From assembly GCA_963585895.1 (NCBI GenBank), contig OY757934.1, positions 35,581,268-35,645,267 of the forward strand: a stretch of 64,000 nucleotides of DNA, in the 5' to 3' direction. This document shows, in pieces, positions 34,822 through 46,304 of this stretch; position 1 is the stretch's first letter; each line of letters begins with the position of its first letter. Position numbers and translations under genes: made by a program. The stretch comes from Sepioteuthis lessoniana (taxonomy: Eukaryota > Mollusca > Cephalopoda > Myopsida > Loliginidae). The notes below the pieces were generated by a model. The model searched no databases. It was given only the letters and a program-made list of their open reading frames with translations, and had not been told where the DNA came from.

Positions 34822-36799
34822 GTGTAATGGGAATGTGCTAACTCAGGTTAAGATCCCCAGGACCATGCACACTTACTATTTTGCTTTGTCCTACTTGAAA
34901 TGAGTGTATATCTCTCAATTTCATGTTTTCTTTCTCTGAATGTATTGGTATATTAAGTGCAACAATCTTAGCATCTAAGACAAAAATTCAATTTCAATTT
35001 TTACTCTGATATTCTGACTACCAAATTCTATTTACATATGTACTTGCATGTATTTCTATTTTTTTCACTTTCACTTCAACAAGATTTAAGACTAAAATTA
35101 ATCTTTATAAAATCTTCATGGGATGATTCATAATTTTACCTCCCCCCACCACCAAAAAAAAAAATCTTTCATTCCATCTTTCAAAAACATCCATTGTATA
35201 TGCCTGTCTCTTATTTGTCTCAATTTTTTTTTTTTTTCTCACTTGTATAAAAGTTTTTTTTTCTTTGTCATAAAAAAGAAGAAAATTTAATATCTGACAG
35301 GGCTCCAGTATAAAAGTATTTTTAATTCAGTCAAGATAGAGTAAATTATTCATGCCTGCATATCTCTCTTATATTTGAAGTAGAAGATATCTGTTTGCCA
35401 TGTAATTTGTCATGAAGACATATAGTTTTTATCTTATGATAAATTCCATCTACAGAAAATTTGACGTATATTAGTCATTAAAGAAATAATTCTTCTTATA
35501 AAAGACAATGGAATTTACAATAGAAAATTTCTTTTATATTTTTATTCTTATAGGAATCGTTGTCAACCATTATTATTAATATTGACTAATGTTTTTTTTT
35601 TTTTTATTATTGTAACTCATTCAGCTCATTCGTCATCATCATAAAACGATCACCTGAAGGAATTGAGAAAAAAAAACAAAACTTTTAAAGATTCTAGTGA
35701 AAATGAATAATCAGTTTTTATTTGCTTGTTTGAAGAGGAAGTGTAAGTGACATAATGTTTTTATTCATAGGAAACAAACCAAACAATTCAAGTTCAAATC
35801 CTAGGTTAGGCTGTTTGTTTCACTTTTTACTAATGCCTTTGGCAAAGAAATGAATTCTCCTCTTTTTCCCATTTCTATCTATTAATAAATAGTAGACTGA
35901 GCTCTTGAGCTTTGAAAAGCAACCGCTCCCCCCCTCAAAAAAAAAGGAATAGATGAATTCAAAACCAGACATGGAGTGAGCAAATCCACTTCATAAAAAC
36001 CTACTTGCTACTGAAACTGTTGCCCCATCACAGACATGTGGCTGTGACCCTGCACTCATCGAGGAGTCTACAGAACACAGTTATTTGATTTTTTTGGTAG
36101 TTCAGTCTTAACAATTTCATAGTTATGGTCTGTTGAATTAGTGAAAGTTTGGCACAAGGCAAATTTTTTAGAGCTCTGTGTAAGAACTTTATTGATTTCA
36201 TCACTAAACTACTATAGGTTCTTATTAAAAAAAAAAAAAGTAAGTAATTTTTAAATTTATCTTTTGGAAACATAATTGCCTCTTTTCTCTTTCATATCTA
36301 AGCTGAGAATTAAATAGAAAAATTGCCTTGGTTGGGGTAACCAATCTCGAAGGATAACTCTAATTTTAACCCTCCTCCCACTCTCTGCCAGCCTGTCGTG
36401 CTAGTATGTCTGGGTAATGCTCTTTACTCTTTGTTTTATATAATTGGACACACAATGATCACAGATGATTAAAAGTAGTGTTTCTGTTGAGATAACATGT
36501 AAATAAAACAGGCACAAAGGTATCCCTGTTCATGGCCTCATTAAAGTTACATTAAAATAATATGAAAAATTATAATTTGATCTTGGTGTGTCATTCAGGG
36601 TATTATTTATTGTAAACTGCTTTATGATTGCCATATTTTCTGTTTCATGTAGAAATTCCTGAATGATCAATGTTTCTGAAATGTAACTCTTCTTAGATTT
36701 ATTACTGATATTCTGTTATCACAAAGGAATTGAAAGTGATAAATAACAGGGGTGATTATTTTTTTATCTAAATTACTGAGTTGAAAAAATATTATTCAC
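34822..36799. other. AT-rich intronic sequence with one old SINE remnant
   Basis: At about 35770-35990 a degenerate family C copy (GTTCAAATCCTAGGTTAGG, CTAATGCCTTTGGCAAAG) can be made out. Poly-T and C/A runs near 35140-35260. Nothing else supported. Confidence 0.45.
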
Positions 36800-37190
36800 T
36801 GATGTATTCTCATAACTATCATCATCAAAGTTTCTTGACTCTCTCTCTCTCTCGCCATCCATCCCTATCATCCATCCCTCCTGCATCTTGTGTCTGTACA
36901 GAGCTGATATAAATAAGTTTTTGCCGGTCAGCCAACACTGGTAAGTCCATGTGCAGGAGTCCATAAGAAAACATCACTTATGAGTCTATCCTTGCTTCTC
37001 CAGTAGTGCCCTACATGTCTTCTTTATCTTACTTGAATGGTTTGTGAGATGAGAGGTAAGTGGCTGTACAGCTTCTGTTTTGTGGGGTGTTGTTTCAAGG
37101 ATCTGTTCACGACAGTATGCAGTGTATTTCCCATCTAAATTTTTCTATATGCATTTGGTTAGCATCCATGTGGTAGTATGGATGCAACTT
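36800..37190 (-). pseudogene. LINE C-terminal fragment, copy 3
   Basis: Reverse complement aligns in nucleotide sequence with 23281-23725 (for example CATGTGGTAGTATGGATGC, GTAAGTGGCTGTACAGCTTC, CTTCTCCAGTAGTGCC on the plus strand), with frameshifts and a CTCTCT insertion near its 3' end. Same span as copies 1 and 2. Confidence 0.6.
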
Positions 37191-37453
37191 AGTAGAATTA
37201 TGAACATCGTGATATTCATTTTTTGCAGTTTATTTTAACATTTCAAATAAAGAATAGAATATTTTAAGTTATGGAAAATTAATCTTATCTGGAAATGATG
37301 ACTTTTTGGTTCCATTGCAAGTTGATCTGAAGGTCATCAGCAGCAGCCATTTTGAGTTTACTCTAGACAAAAGCCAGTTCCTTCCATGACAACCTTGATT
37401 GTGCTAACTTCTACAATATCTTACTTGCAAATTTCACTCACTCATCTCTCGTC

Positions 37454-38078
37454 TTGCTCAGTTGACTGATGCTATAGGATACACTGACTGCTTCTTTGCA
37501 GACTCTCTAACAAGTGTCTTAGATATGATACTTAAAATGATCTGATGTGTGGTTCCATTAATGTTGCAGCTTTGGGGAATATGGAGTACCCCTTTATTGC
37601 CATAGCTCCAAGGTCCACTCTGGCCTGAAGTGGTAGTACCTAACAGGCTCCTGTCTATGGGTCAAATAGAACTAAACTGTGTACTTAGGCTAGATTGAAT
37701 TTTTGGAATAAAACTGTTTTTACATTTAACTCTGTGCATTGCTTAGTCAGCTGGGGCTGTAGAATACGCTGACTGCTTCTCAGCAGATGTATAAGACCCC
37801 CCGCTACGAGTGTCCTAATATAACACTAAACAATCCAATGGTAAGGTTCCAGTAATGCTGGAGCTTTGGGGAATGCAGAGTACCCCTTTATTACCATCAC
37901 TCCCCGGTCCACTCTGGCCCAGAGTGTTAGCACCTGACAGGGTCCTATCTATGTGTCAAATAGAACTAAACTGTGTACTTATGCTAAACTGAATTGTTTG
38001 AAATAGAACTGTTTATGTATTAAAATGGATATGACATTAATAACCTACAATGGTTGATGTGCTATAAAACAAAACCAA
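37454..38078 (+). mobile_element. Dimeric SINE family A with one TSD pair
   Basis: Two head-to-tail family A monomers: the first (37454 to about 37740) lacks the usual 3' tail and passes through AAACTGTTTTTACATTTAAC into the head GCTTAGTCAGCTGGGGCTG of the second, which is complete to the tail. The outer borders carry TCATCTCTCGTC (37442-37453) and TCATCTCTCATC (38079-38090), a 12-bp duplication with one mismatch. No duplication lies at the internal junction, so the dimer integrated as a unit. Confidence 0.85.
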
Positions 38079-38729
38079 TCATCTCTCATCAGGTATTTTC
38101 CTATTATGTTTGTTAATTCTTGGGTACCATTCCACTAACCTTTTGTTCCATTTCTTATCCTCCTTCTGTCCACTTTTTAGTGTTTAATAATTTGTCTCTT
38201 TTGTGATCATGAAATTGAGAGGGAGTGTGATAAATTTCATTTATCCAAAACAAAAAGAATGTACTGCTTCGTGTAAGCAGCCAATTGTAATTATTTGTGT
38301 ACATGCACTATCACTTAAAAATATGCATGAGTTATGTACATTAAGGACTCAGCCAAAGTGGCAATGTGTAATTCATAAATGAGCATTGGAAGAAAACCAG
38401 AACAAGAGGGACACTTGATTGGAGCATTTAGTTTGGACTTAGTTGGTTAGAAAAGGAAAACTAGTTTCATCTGATTTTGTCAGTGAAATGAAAAACAAGC
38501 TCTGCTTTGAAACTGCTGTTTTGACAACAGTTAGAACATGACTTGTATCATGAGAAAAAACAAGTTTTTTGGCATTGTTTGTTACATCTCTTATCCTGAT
38601 CTGTTCTCTGTAGAAGTTTTCCCCTTTATCTCTTCATTATAACTAAAATTGCCTTTTCTATTAATCTCTATAACTAAATTTGTATTAATAATTATAATTT
38701 TTATTAATATTCACATTTATACATTATAG

Positions 38730-39038
38730 CTGGCATTATATAATGATTGTATACTTCATTGTATTATATAATTTTTGCATACTTCATTGTATTATGTAAT
38801 GATTGTATACTTTATTGTATAATATAATGATTGCATACTTCATTGTATTATATAATGATTGCATACTTCATTGTATTATATAATGATTGCATACTTTATT
38901 GTATTATATAATGATTGTATACTTTATTGTATTATATAATGATTGTATACTTTATTGTATTATATAATGATTGTATACTTTATTGTATTATATAATGATT
39001 GTATACTTCATTGTATTTTATAATGATTGTATACTTTA
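38730..39038 (+). repeat. 28-bp tandem array, 11 units
   Basis: Unit of the form TATAATGATTGTATACTTTA plus TTGTATTA, repeated about eleven times with substitutions mainly at CATACTTC/TATACTTT. Entirely AT-rich and non-coding. Confidence 0.9.
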
Positions 39039-39144
39039 TGCCTGAAGAACTTAACTTTGTATTATTTCATTAAGCTTATATGCAATGAGATAAGTACAAG
39101 TTGCATGATTATTTTGTGTTTTACCACTAAATGAAGAAATATGT

Positions 39145-39381
39145 ACTTTATGCATTAATGAGTGCTCTTATAGTCTGGGAGACCTGGGTTCAATCCCAGG
39201 TCGTGTCATACAAAAAAACTTTTAAAATGGTACTTGATACCTCCTTGCTTAACACTCAGCAATATAAGGTATGTATCAAGGGTAAAGTGGAGTAATCCTG
39301 GGAAAGGAGTAGCGCCCTCCCCTGCACCTCGGTGTAGTAGCTATTGAAAAGGCGGCCTTCTGGTCACCCTCAACTGCGGCT
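39145..39381 (+). mobile_element. SINE family D copy
   Basis: GAGACCTGGGTTCAATCCCA (good B box), AAAATGGTACTTGATACC, TCCTTGCTTAACACTCAGCA, GGTGTAGTAGCTATTGAAAA, ending CCCTCAACTGCGGCTG. Very similar to 34577-34812; no target duplication found. Confidence 0.75.
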
Positions 39382-39839
39382 GTTTACTATTTATGTGAAC
39401 TTGTTGGATTTTCAAATCTAATTTATATTTGCTTTTCATCCCAACATAAAAATTCATATGGATCAAATGAAGCAAATGCATTTTAGCTGACCTAGTTTCT
39501 TTTCTTTCATGTGGTATTCCATTCTTCTCATTGGCTAATCCATTTAAAGATGATTAATTTAATTGATTCACGAAAAATTGGATTTGGAGTGAATTAAAGA
39601 TTCGTAAGAAATCCAGCATTGCTTAGATGGATCAAGAATGATTTCTTTTTATAGCGATCTTGTTGCTGTCATCATCAGCTTTGCTTGTCATAGTTTTAAA
39701 ATGTTATTAGTGCTGTTTCTTACACAACATGAAGTTTCCGTATATCGTTGAGAAAATTTACTTGACAATAGTTATTAGGAAATATTTCTACTAATCTACT
39801 TTTAAGATGATTCAGATTTTATATGAATATTAGATGATC

Positions 39840-40110
39840 CATAAAACCACTGGGTTACTTGTCCATGATGATACTGATACTTCTATTTAAGAAGGAATAT
39901 ATTAGCATTTCCTAGTTATCTCTGTTATATTGAGAATTTGGATGATTTTTCAAAAATTACATTCATTATGAATGAATATCCAACAAAGTTACCTTTCTGT
40001 TGCAAATTCCTCTGAAAATTTCTTTATTCTCTTAACATTTTAAGTGTATTGCTCTTGAAAAAATCTTGCTATTTTTTGCGGGTTTATGAATACATATGTA
40101 TGTTTGTGGC
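39840..40110 (+). repeat. Dispersed repeat J, copy
   Basis: ACTGGGTTACTTGTCCATGA, TGATACTTCTATTTAAGAAG, TTATATTGAGAATTTGGATG, CATTTTAAGTGTATTGCTCT in J order, overlapping the start of a spurious 78-codon open frame. Confidence 0.55.
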
Positions 40111-40418
40111 ATTGTTGGAAATGACTAAAAAAAATCAAAACCAAGTTATTGAGAATGACATTTTATTTGCACATTTTTCCAAATCCATCTGGTATAGGGG
40201 AAAAAAAAATAAAATGATGGAATTGTTAACAGATAATTGTCATGGAAACAGATGCTGGATGTTAGACTTCTTAGGAAATTTTTGATATGTTAAATTTTAA
40301 GATTATTTGAAAATCTGTTATTATAAACTATGAGAAAAGATTATTATTGAAATGATTTAATCCATTTACACACACTCCTCCCCTATGCACATGCAGATAT
40401 ATAAAGGTTTTACATATA

Positions 40419-41333
40419 TGTGGTGCATTCAATAAGTTTCCAGACTTTGTTTGTACAGGCATTTAAAATTGTCATAGACTCTTGAAAATTCACTATGTTA
40501 TTGCTATACATACTATGAGATGACTGACCAATTTTTATGATTTCAGGTTCAAATGAACAGCTACAACAGGAATTCGAATACACCCTACTAAAGCCTGATT
40601 GTCACAGCTGGTGAATTTCAAAAATGCAATCTGGACATGAGGACACTTTAGAAGAATGATATGCAATAAAATTCTGTTTTAAACTTGGAAAAAAATGCCA
40701 CAGAAATGTATGGAATGCTTCAGACTGCTTTTCGACCATCTTGCATGAATTGAACATCAGTTTTTGAGTGGCATAAGAGATTCAAGGAAGGCAGGGAGTC
40801 TCTGAGGGATGATGAGAGAGAGGTGTGGGAGGAGTAAGGAAGTCAGAACACCAGAGTTGATTGGCCAAAGAGTTAGAGTTGGGTTACTATGTTGAGGTTT
40901 TAAGGGAGTTCAGGAAGAGATTCCGTCAGAAGAGGCCAGCACTCTTGAAATCGGGTCAGTGGCATTTCCACCAGGACAATGCACCAGTCCACAACTCCAT
41001 CCTTGTCACAGACTATTTGACCAAGATGGGCATCAAGACAGTTCCCCAGCCTCCCTATACTCCAGACCTTGCTCCATGTGACTTTTGGTTATTCCTTAAG
41101 CTCAGAGGCTGTCATTATGAGACAATTGAGGAAATGAAAGAGGCTGTGACGAAGGTCATTGACACGCTCACACAAGAGGACTTCTATGGGGCCTTTCAGA
41201 AGTTGTTGGAACAGTACAACAAGTGCATTGTAATCGGAGGAGATTACTTCGAAGAGGACTAGAGTTTCATGTGTGTACTATCAATTAAAGTGCCCATACG
41301 AAAAAAGTCAGGAAACTTATTTAATGATCCTTG
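40419..41333 (+). mobile_element. Internally deleted mariner element, copy 1
   Basis: Terminal inverted repeats: TGTGGTGCATTCAATAAGTT at the left and the inverse of CAAGGATCATTAAATAAGTT at the right, bounded by TA at 40417-40418 and 41334-41335. At 915 bp it is shorter than the usual 1.3 kb. The N-terminal part (about 40650-40860, FCFKLGKNATEMYGMLQ, EWHKRFKEGRESLRDD) is followed, after a deletion, by the C-terminal catalytic part. The same deletion junction occurs in the copy at 61944-62854. Confidence 0.85.
40861..41262 (+). pseudogene. Mariner transposase, C-terminal catalytic half
   Basis: The open frame runs through VEVLREFRKRFRQKRPALL, the second catalytic aspartate in HFHQDNAPVHNS, the third in PPYTPDLAPCDFWLF (DD34D spacing), and the C-terminal GCHYETIEEMKEAV to DYFEED end. 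Mariner transposases of this type are about 340-350 residues; here roughly 140 internal residues, including the first catalytic aspartate region (CDESW), are gone, and the N-terminal part lies in other frames with stops. The apparent ATG at 40861 region is just the start of the open stretch past the deletion junction. The protein cannot be an active transposase. Its frame is well preserved, so decay since amplification is modest. Confidence 0.85.
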
Positions 41334-42102
41334 TACCATATGGTGTATTTGTGTAATTTCTATGCATTGAAACACATTATTTCTATAATTTGAAAGGAAA
41401 AATAAATAATTCAAGAACAAAATCAGATATCTTAAAGTTTAATTTTTCACAAAATTCGGAAAAGATTGAAATTGTTTTTGTGACTGTTCACAGTATTTAG
41501 CAGTATGTTTATCTCAACATCCATTCGTTTATTTTTTACTTATAATCTACCCAGATAAACATTTTATGATGTCAAAATAAAGTATCAAAGCTTATAATGA
41601 AAAATAATTTAATGCCAACAAGATTATCTGTCATGTTATTTGCTGTAAGAAAGAGTTTGCTTAGTTTTCATAAAGATTAGATATGAATTCTCTAACTAAA
41701 ATTTACTGTATATCTCGACCACAGATTAGATGTCTCTACTGTCTTCCAACATTTTATACAAATTACATTTCTTGAAATATCTATTGATTGACTACATGGA
41801 TTTCCATATTTTGAATGAGAAATTTTCAACACCAGAATGTGTAATATGAAATGTTTTTTGCACACATTATTCAACAGACATTTTTTTTTTTTTTTTAAGT
41901 TGTAAATTTTATGCTGTATAGGCAGCAAATCATTTTTAAGTGATGATGAAATTTGGAAAATTGGTGAAATACTAAATGAAGTATAGCAATACTGAAAATG
42001 ACTAAAACTCTTGCAAAAGACCATCATACAATCAAGAAATTGCTTGTAGTAATTTACTAAGTTTTTTGCTTAGATGTGGCACAAGGTTGTATGAATAGAG
42101 CA

Positions 42103-42172
42103 CCCAATGAGACTCAAACTCACTTGTGTAGGTCTGCTAGTCTAGCTTGCTAACCATTACACCACCCAAGAT
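42103..42172 (-). repeat. tRNA-like SINE head or tRNA pseudogene
   Basis: Minus strand reads GGGTGGTGTAATGGTTAGCA (A box) and AGTGAGTTTGAGTCTCATTG (B-box region). There is no matched acceptor stem, so not a functional tRNA gene. Confidence 0.5.
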
Positions 42173-42420
42173 GCTGTAGAAATTCCTTGTATCTTGTTAC
42201 ATATAATACACATGCTGATAAAAAGGAAACACATGGATACCTTTCTTTGACTTTAGGAATAGAAACCTGTTTGAAGATGATTTGCAAACATGCTCTAAAA
42301 TGTAGAAAAAGATTATATGTCATGATTAGGGTTCCAAATGTGCCTAAAATCTCAGGTCGTTGATTCCTGAGACACTTAAGATCACATATTAAATCCATTG
42401 TTTACTCTCCTGAGAGTGAT

Positions 42421-42657
42421 GGGGGGTGTCCTGGTTGTGTAATGGTTAAAGCAATGGACTATGGAATCATAGTAAGCGAGTTCGAACTCCAATCATGCTA
42501 TTATATTCACTTTTGGACAAATATCCTTGGGAAAGGTATGAACCCCTTTATCCTCCCAGCTATGGGTTAAATAGTACCACTACTGTTCTTCTAGAAGGAT
42601 GAATTTGGTATTAAATAACCTGCAAAGATTGATATGCCATTAAAAAAAGAAACCAAA
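42421..42657 (+). mobile_element. SINE family B, 9-bp TSD
   Basis: GGTTGTGTAATGGTTAAAGC head, CGAGTTCGAACTCCAATC B box, CACTTTTGGACAAATATCC, CCAGCTATGGGTTAAATAG, tail ATTAAATAACCTGCAAAG and AAAAAAAGAAACC. TCTCCTGAG flanks at 42406-42414 and 42658-42666 (with a few unduplicated bases before the element). Confidence 0.88.
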
Positions 42658-43487
42658 TCTCCTGAGTGTAAAACATCTTGTAAAATATGTCACCTGGTGA
42701 GGAGAGAGAATATCAGAAAATAAGGTTTCCATGTGTTATTCATGGCCAAATACTGGGTAATGTTGGATGACTGGTGAAAAGTCTCTCCTGATATCTATAA
42801 GTAAGCAGAGGCATTATATTTTTGATGGGGATTATTAGCAATGAGTTGGTTGATTCCTGGAGAATTACTGATGGCATCAAAATGAATTCTTCTGTCAACA
42901 CTTATTGAATTATCAACCTTCAAACTTAGCATAGACAGTAGGCCGATTCAAATCATTTGAAACAAATGGAATTATATCAGCAAGTGAAATTGTTGTTTTA
43001 TTATGTTGTTCTCTCAAAATTCTTATTTTTTTGTTTTGTATGCCATTTCTGTGGTTATTTTAAATAAAAGCCGCCATAAAGGTATTAATATTTTGTTTCT
43101 AATGCTGGAAAATTTCTGCCTCCCCCTACCTCCTGAGTAATTATTAAATTTTAGAAATGTCTTAACAGTGCTGTGAAGCTTTTCTTCTTAAATTTCCAAT
43201 TCATTAACACACTGTATATTTCAATTTAAATATTCTGCACACAATAACACAGGAAGTATTATAGATCTCACAAATCTGATGTTGAAATCATTGAGTTTAG
43301 TAGATATGTCAGCACTCAGTCACATAACAAGTTACAAGTTGAAGGGATCTCTCTAGAATTCTAAGAAAGGAGAGATATTATAGTCATCGGGGCATTCCAC
43401 TATGCACATGTGGTTAAGTCTATTCCCTGGTCAGTGTTTGGTTGCTGGCCCAGGAATGGAGAATGGAGATTTTTGGGGTGGTGTATG

Positions 43488-43490
<3 letters not shown>

Positions 43491-43519
<29 letters not shown>
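43491..43519. repeat. (TA)n microsatellite adjoining a hammerhead
   Basis: Fourteen or so TA units directly downstream (in minus-strand sense) of the ribozyme at 43525-43567. Confidence 0.9.
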
Positions 43520-43522
<3 letters not shown>

Positions 43523-43886
43523 ATCCACAGACAGACTGTTTCGTTCTATCAGAACTCTTCAGTGTGGCTAGACATGCAGGACGCTCGAAGCCGGAATCGA
43601 AACACTGGCTTGTTTCAATAATGGCGTGGGGATTGTATTGGATTAATCTCTGGCCCATTGGGCTGAGACGCTCTTTGGTCAACCATGTTCCTCAATACAT
43701 GGACCAGGTCAGGTGTGTCTTGATTACAGTGGCAGTTGGTTGAGGCTGTCTGACATGAATTCCGGGAACCCGGCATTCATGTCATGCACACTAAGACTGG
43801 TGCTCCTTGAGTCTTAGGGAACCATCCCCCAGGTTCTAACCCTCTTTGGAGGAGCTAGGTTTATTGCCTGGTGACTGAGGCGCCCT

Positions 43887-43917
<31 letters not shown>

Positions 43918-44115
43918 GGGGAATGCTGACGGGGCTCAAGGCATTTTTGGGACTGCCAGGTGTGTGTAGGCTACAGTCCTGCACCGGGTTCCCTCAGTAA
44001 AAAAGGTCATGTGCCATACTTGAATGTGTGTGGAGCACTCAACAAATACTGGGACTATTAGGTTACAGCCTGTTTTATTTTTGTCTGCCAACTTGATGCT
44101 AGTTGGGACTCCTGG
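43520..44115 (-). mobile_element. Non-coding retroelement fragment ending in the hammerhead
   Basis: A block of higher GC than its surroundings, with a poly-T run (43888-43916), a perfect-looking hairpin at 43751-43785 (ACATGAAT arms around CCGGG/CCCGG) and, just upstream of the ribozyme on the minus strand, a B-box-like GTGTTTCGATTCCGG. No protein motif recognised in either strand; the 113-codon plus-strand frame crossing it includes the TA repeat and is not credible. Likely the end of a Penelope-like or SINE-like hammerhead element. Confidence 0.5.
43525..43567 (-). ncRNA. Type I hammerhead ribozyme, complete core and stems
   Basis: Minus strand 5' to 3': stem I CCACA (43567-43563), core CTGAAGA (43562-43556, fitting CUGANGA), stem II GTTCT-GAT-AGAAC, a perfect 5-bp hairpin (43555-43543), GAAA (43542-43539), a 2-bp stem III closed by C-G around loop AGTCT, cleavage triplet GTC (43532-43530), stem I return TGTGG (43529-43525), perfectly complementary to CCACA. 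All conserved core bases are present. It is a different subtype from the one at 33486-33528 (other stem II and stem I sequence). Confidence 0.88.
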
Positions 44116-45230
44116 GCCAGTAAGTGTTGTTATTATTGTTGTTTATTTTGCACATTAGAGCAGTGACTTCTACATCTGACAATTTTAACAGCTGTTTATA
44201 AGAAATGACAAGGTCAAATGAACCACATGGATAGCTGGCTTCTGGATTTTCCAAAAAGTAAAATATTATAAAAGTTCGGTGCCTATTTGTGTGTATGCGT
44301 ATATCACATAACATTTGACTTCAAAATACCTTCACTTTATACCAGTATATTGTCAAATGCCAAAAAAAAAAAATTCAAAGAATTTTTCAATTATTCATAT
44401 AAATTATTATTATTCTCTCTCAAATCTAATATAAATGTTTGTTAGGTCTGAGAAAAATATTATTGTTCCTCAGTTCATATTAGCCCTTCTCAATCTTTTG
44501 TCCCAGGCCACCCTGAAATCTTCTTTGTGTTTTTTAAATAAAAGATTTTTATGAATAACTAGCTATCATTAAATCAACTTTCAATATTTTGTGTGATAAA
44601 CACTGTAATCTTTTGGATTTTGTTACATTAAATTCTACATTAAAAATCAAGCAAGTTGTAAAAGCTTTGAAAGTCAATTTAACCATGCTAGTTATATTAA
44701 TTCCCTGCCAAAAATTATCAATATGTAATTTGGCTCCTCAGATAAGACAGCTGTGGTTATTTGTACATGTAGTTCATTAAACTGCACCTTGTCATTTTCA
44801 ATGGATTGCTACTCAAAATGAGGTTTTTAGGTTTATGATCTCTAGTTATAAATTCATTCTTATATGCCATGCTACAGGAGAAGGATAGGAAAAAAAAGTA
44901 TTAGTAGTTATTCTAAATTTCAAACAAAATCAAGTTTCTCACCTTAACTCTTTCCAGGAAAAGGTTGCTACAGTTGTTGAATAAAAGATTTTTTGTTTAT
45001 GAATAACATTTGTCGTTATAATTTCTAATTTTATACTAATATTAGCAAAAGTCGACAAACATATTTCATTCAATTTTTTTTTTCTGTTCTTATATACATG
45101 CAAAAACAAAATGCTTTCATAGTTTACATCTTGTTGGAAACAGTTTTAAAAGAATTCAAAGATTATTTGTTTTTACTTAAAACCTTTTTATCCATTGAGT
45201 TGTAACAGATGCTGTTTGTAATATAATTGC
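44116..45230. other. AT-rich intronic sequence
   Basis: Nothing recognised. Confidence 0.5.
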
Positions 45231-45279
45231 CAAGGGATTTCGTTTTATATATCTTGCCTTTCGGTTTAGGCTGAGAACC

Positions 45280-45625
45280 TTTCACTTAGCGCGTGGGTTT
45301 GTTAGGTGCAACATTAACGCAGGTATTCACACGTGCGGAGAGGATGTGTCATTCAGAGATGTCAAAATAAAAATCCCAGATAGGAATTGGGACCAGGGTA
45401 TTTGGGTGATGTCACGCACTGGAAGCGTGGGCTGAGATTTGAGAAAAAGCAGTTAGTTGAGTTCCCGCCTTGGAAGAAGAAAGTTGACTTTCAGAGTTGG
45501 GCGAGGCCAGACGACTTTGTGTGCTACGGGTGCTGCGCGTTGATTGGGTTGAGAGCTGACGATGTAAAAGCAGTCAGCATAGAAAAATTGTGTTTCTCTC
45601 TCTCCTCATGTTGAATAACCTTTAA
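45280..45625 (+). other. CpG-bearing GC-rich island, unidentified
   Basis: It contrasts sharply with the AT-rich flanks (GCGCGTGGG, CACACGTGCGGAG, GCTGCGCGTTG) and includes a CRE-like TGATGTCACG. A 75-codon open frame at 45387-45614 (RFEKKQLVEFPPWKKKVDF) has no recognised homology. AATAAA at about 45636 follows. It may be a solo LTR, since LTRs elsewhere in the window look alike in composition, or an internal promoter; I found no TG...CA borders with target duplication. Confidence 0.35.
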
Positions 45626-46304
45626 CTCAAAGGTAATAAAAAGTTTCATACCTGAACCAATTTCATAAAGTTTCATGTTTTTAGATTCCCTATGTCTATT
45701 TCACACATCTGTATATTATGGGTTTGTAACATGTTAAACTGTAGACCTTATGTGCTTCCAAGCAATACAGTTGCCATTTGAGAATTGATTGATATTGAAA
45801 AATATCTTAAAAACTGTCAGCATATAGAATTTGACAAATTCCTGTAACTTAAGGAAAATAGTTCAAGTTGGTGCTTCAGAGACAGTGTATAAATATTACC
45901 CACATTGTTTTGTTTTTTTGTCCTATTAGTATAGAACAGTGCCCAGCTGGTATAATTACTTGGCTGGGTTTAACAAAATAGGAAAACTATAATTTATCTA
46001 ATATTCCCCTAGGGAATTTATTTATTTTTTTTTTTTTATTTGGATGGGGGGTTTTAGGAAGTTTATTATAATCAAGATATTCCTAATGTCAAATCATTAG
46101 ACATTTTATCATCAGATCTTTCTGTTTACAGGCACATATGTTCATATATGCATTTCATTTATAACTTACCCAGGATTGAAACAACATTATATAAGTTTTG
46201 GTCAGTGCTTTTCTTTAAGTAACATCTTCAAAAGACATTCTCCTAGGTTTACAAAACATGGAGAGTAATGAACATTGATTTAAGATGTTGGCTCATAATG
46301 TGTT

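Noticed and set aside
38730..39038. CRISPR-like array
   Set aside because: Units are contiguous 28-bp AT-rich tandem repeats without unique spacers, in a eukaryotic intron.
40861..41262. The 133-codon open frame as an intact host gene
   Set aside because: DD34D motifs and flanking terminal inverted repeats show it is the C-terminal half of a mariner transposase behind a deletion.
43402..43743. Plus-strand 113-codon open frame
   Set aside because: It crosses a (TA)n repeat and runs antisense through the hammerhead; no protein similarity seen.
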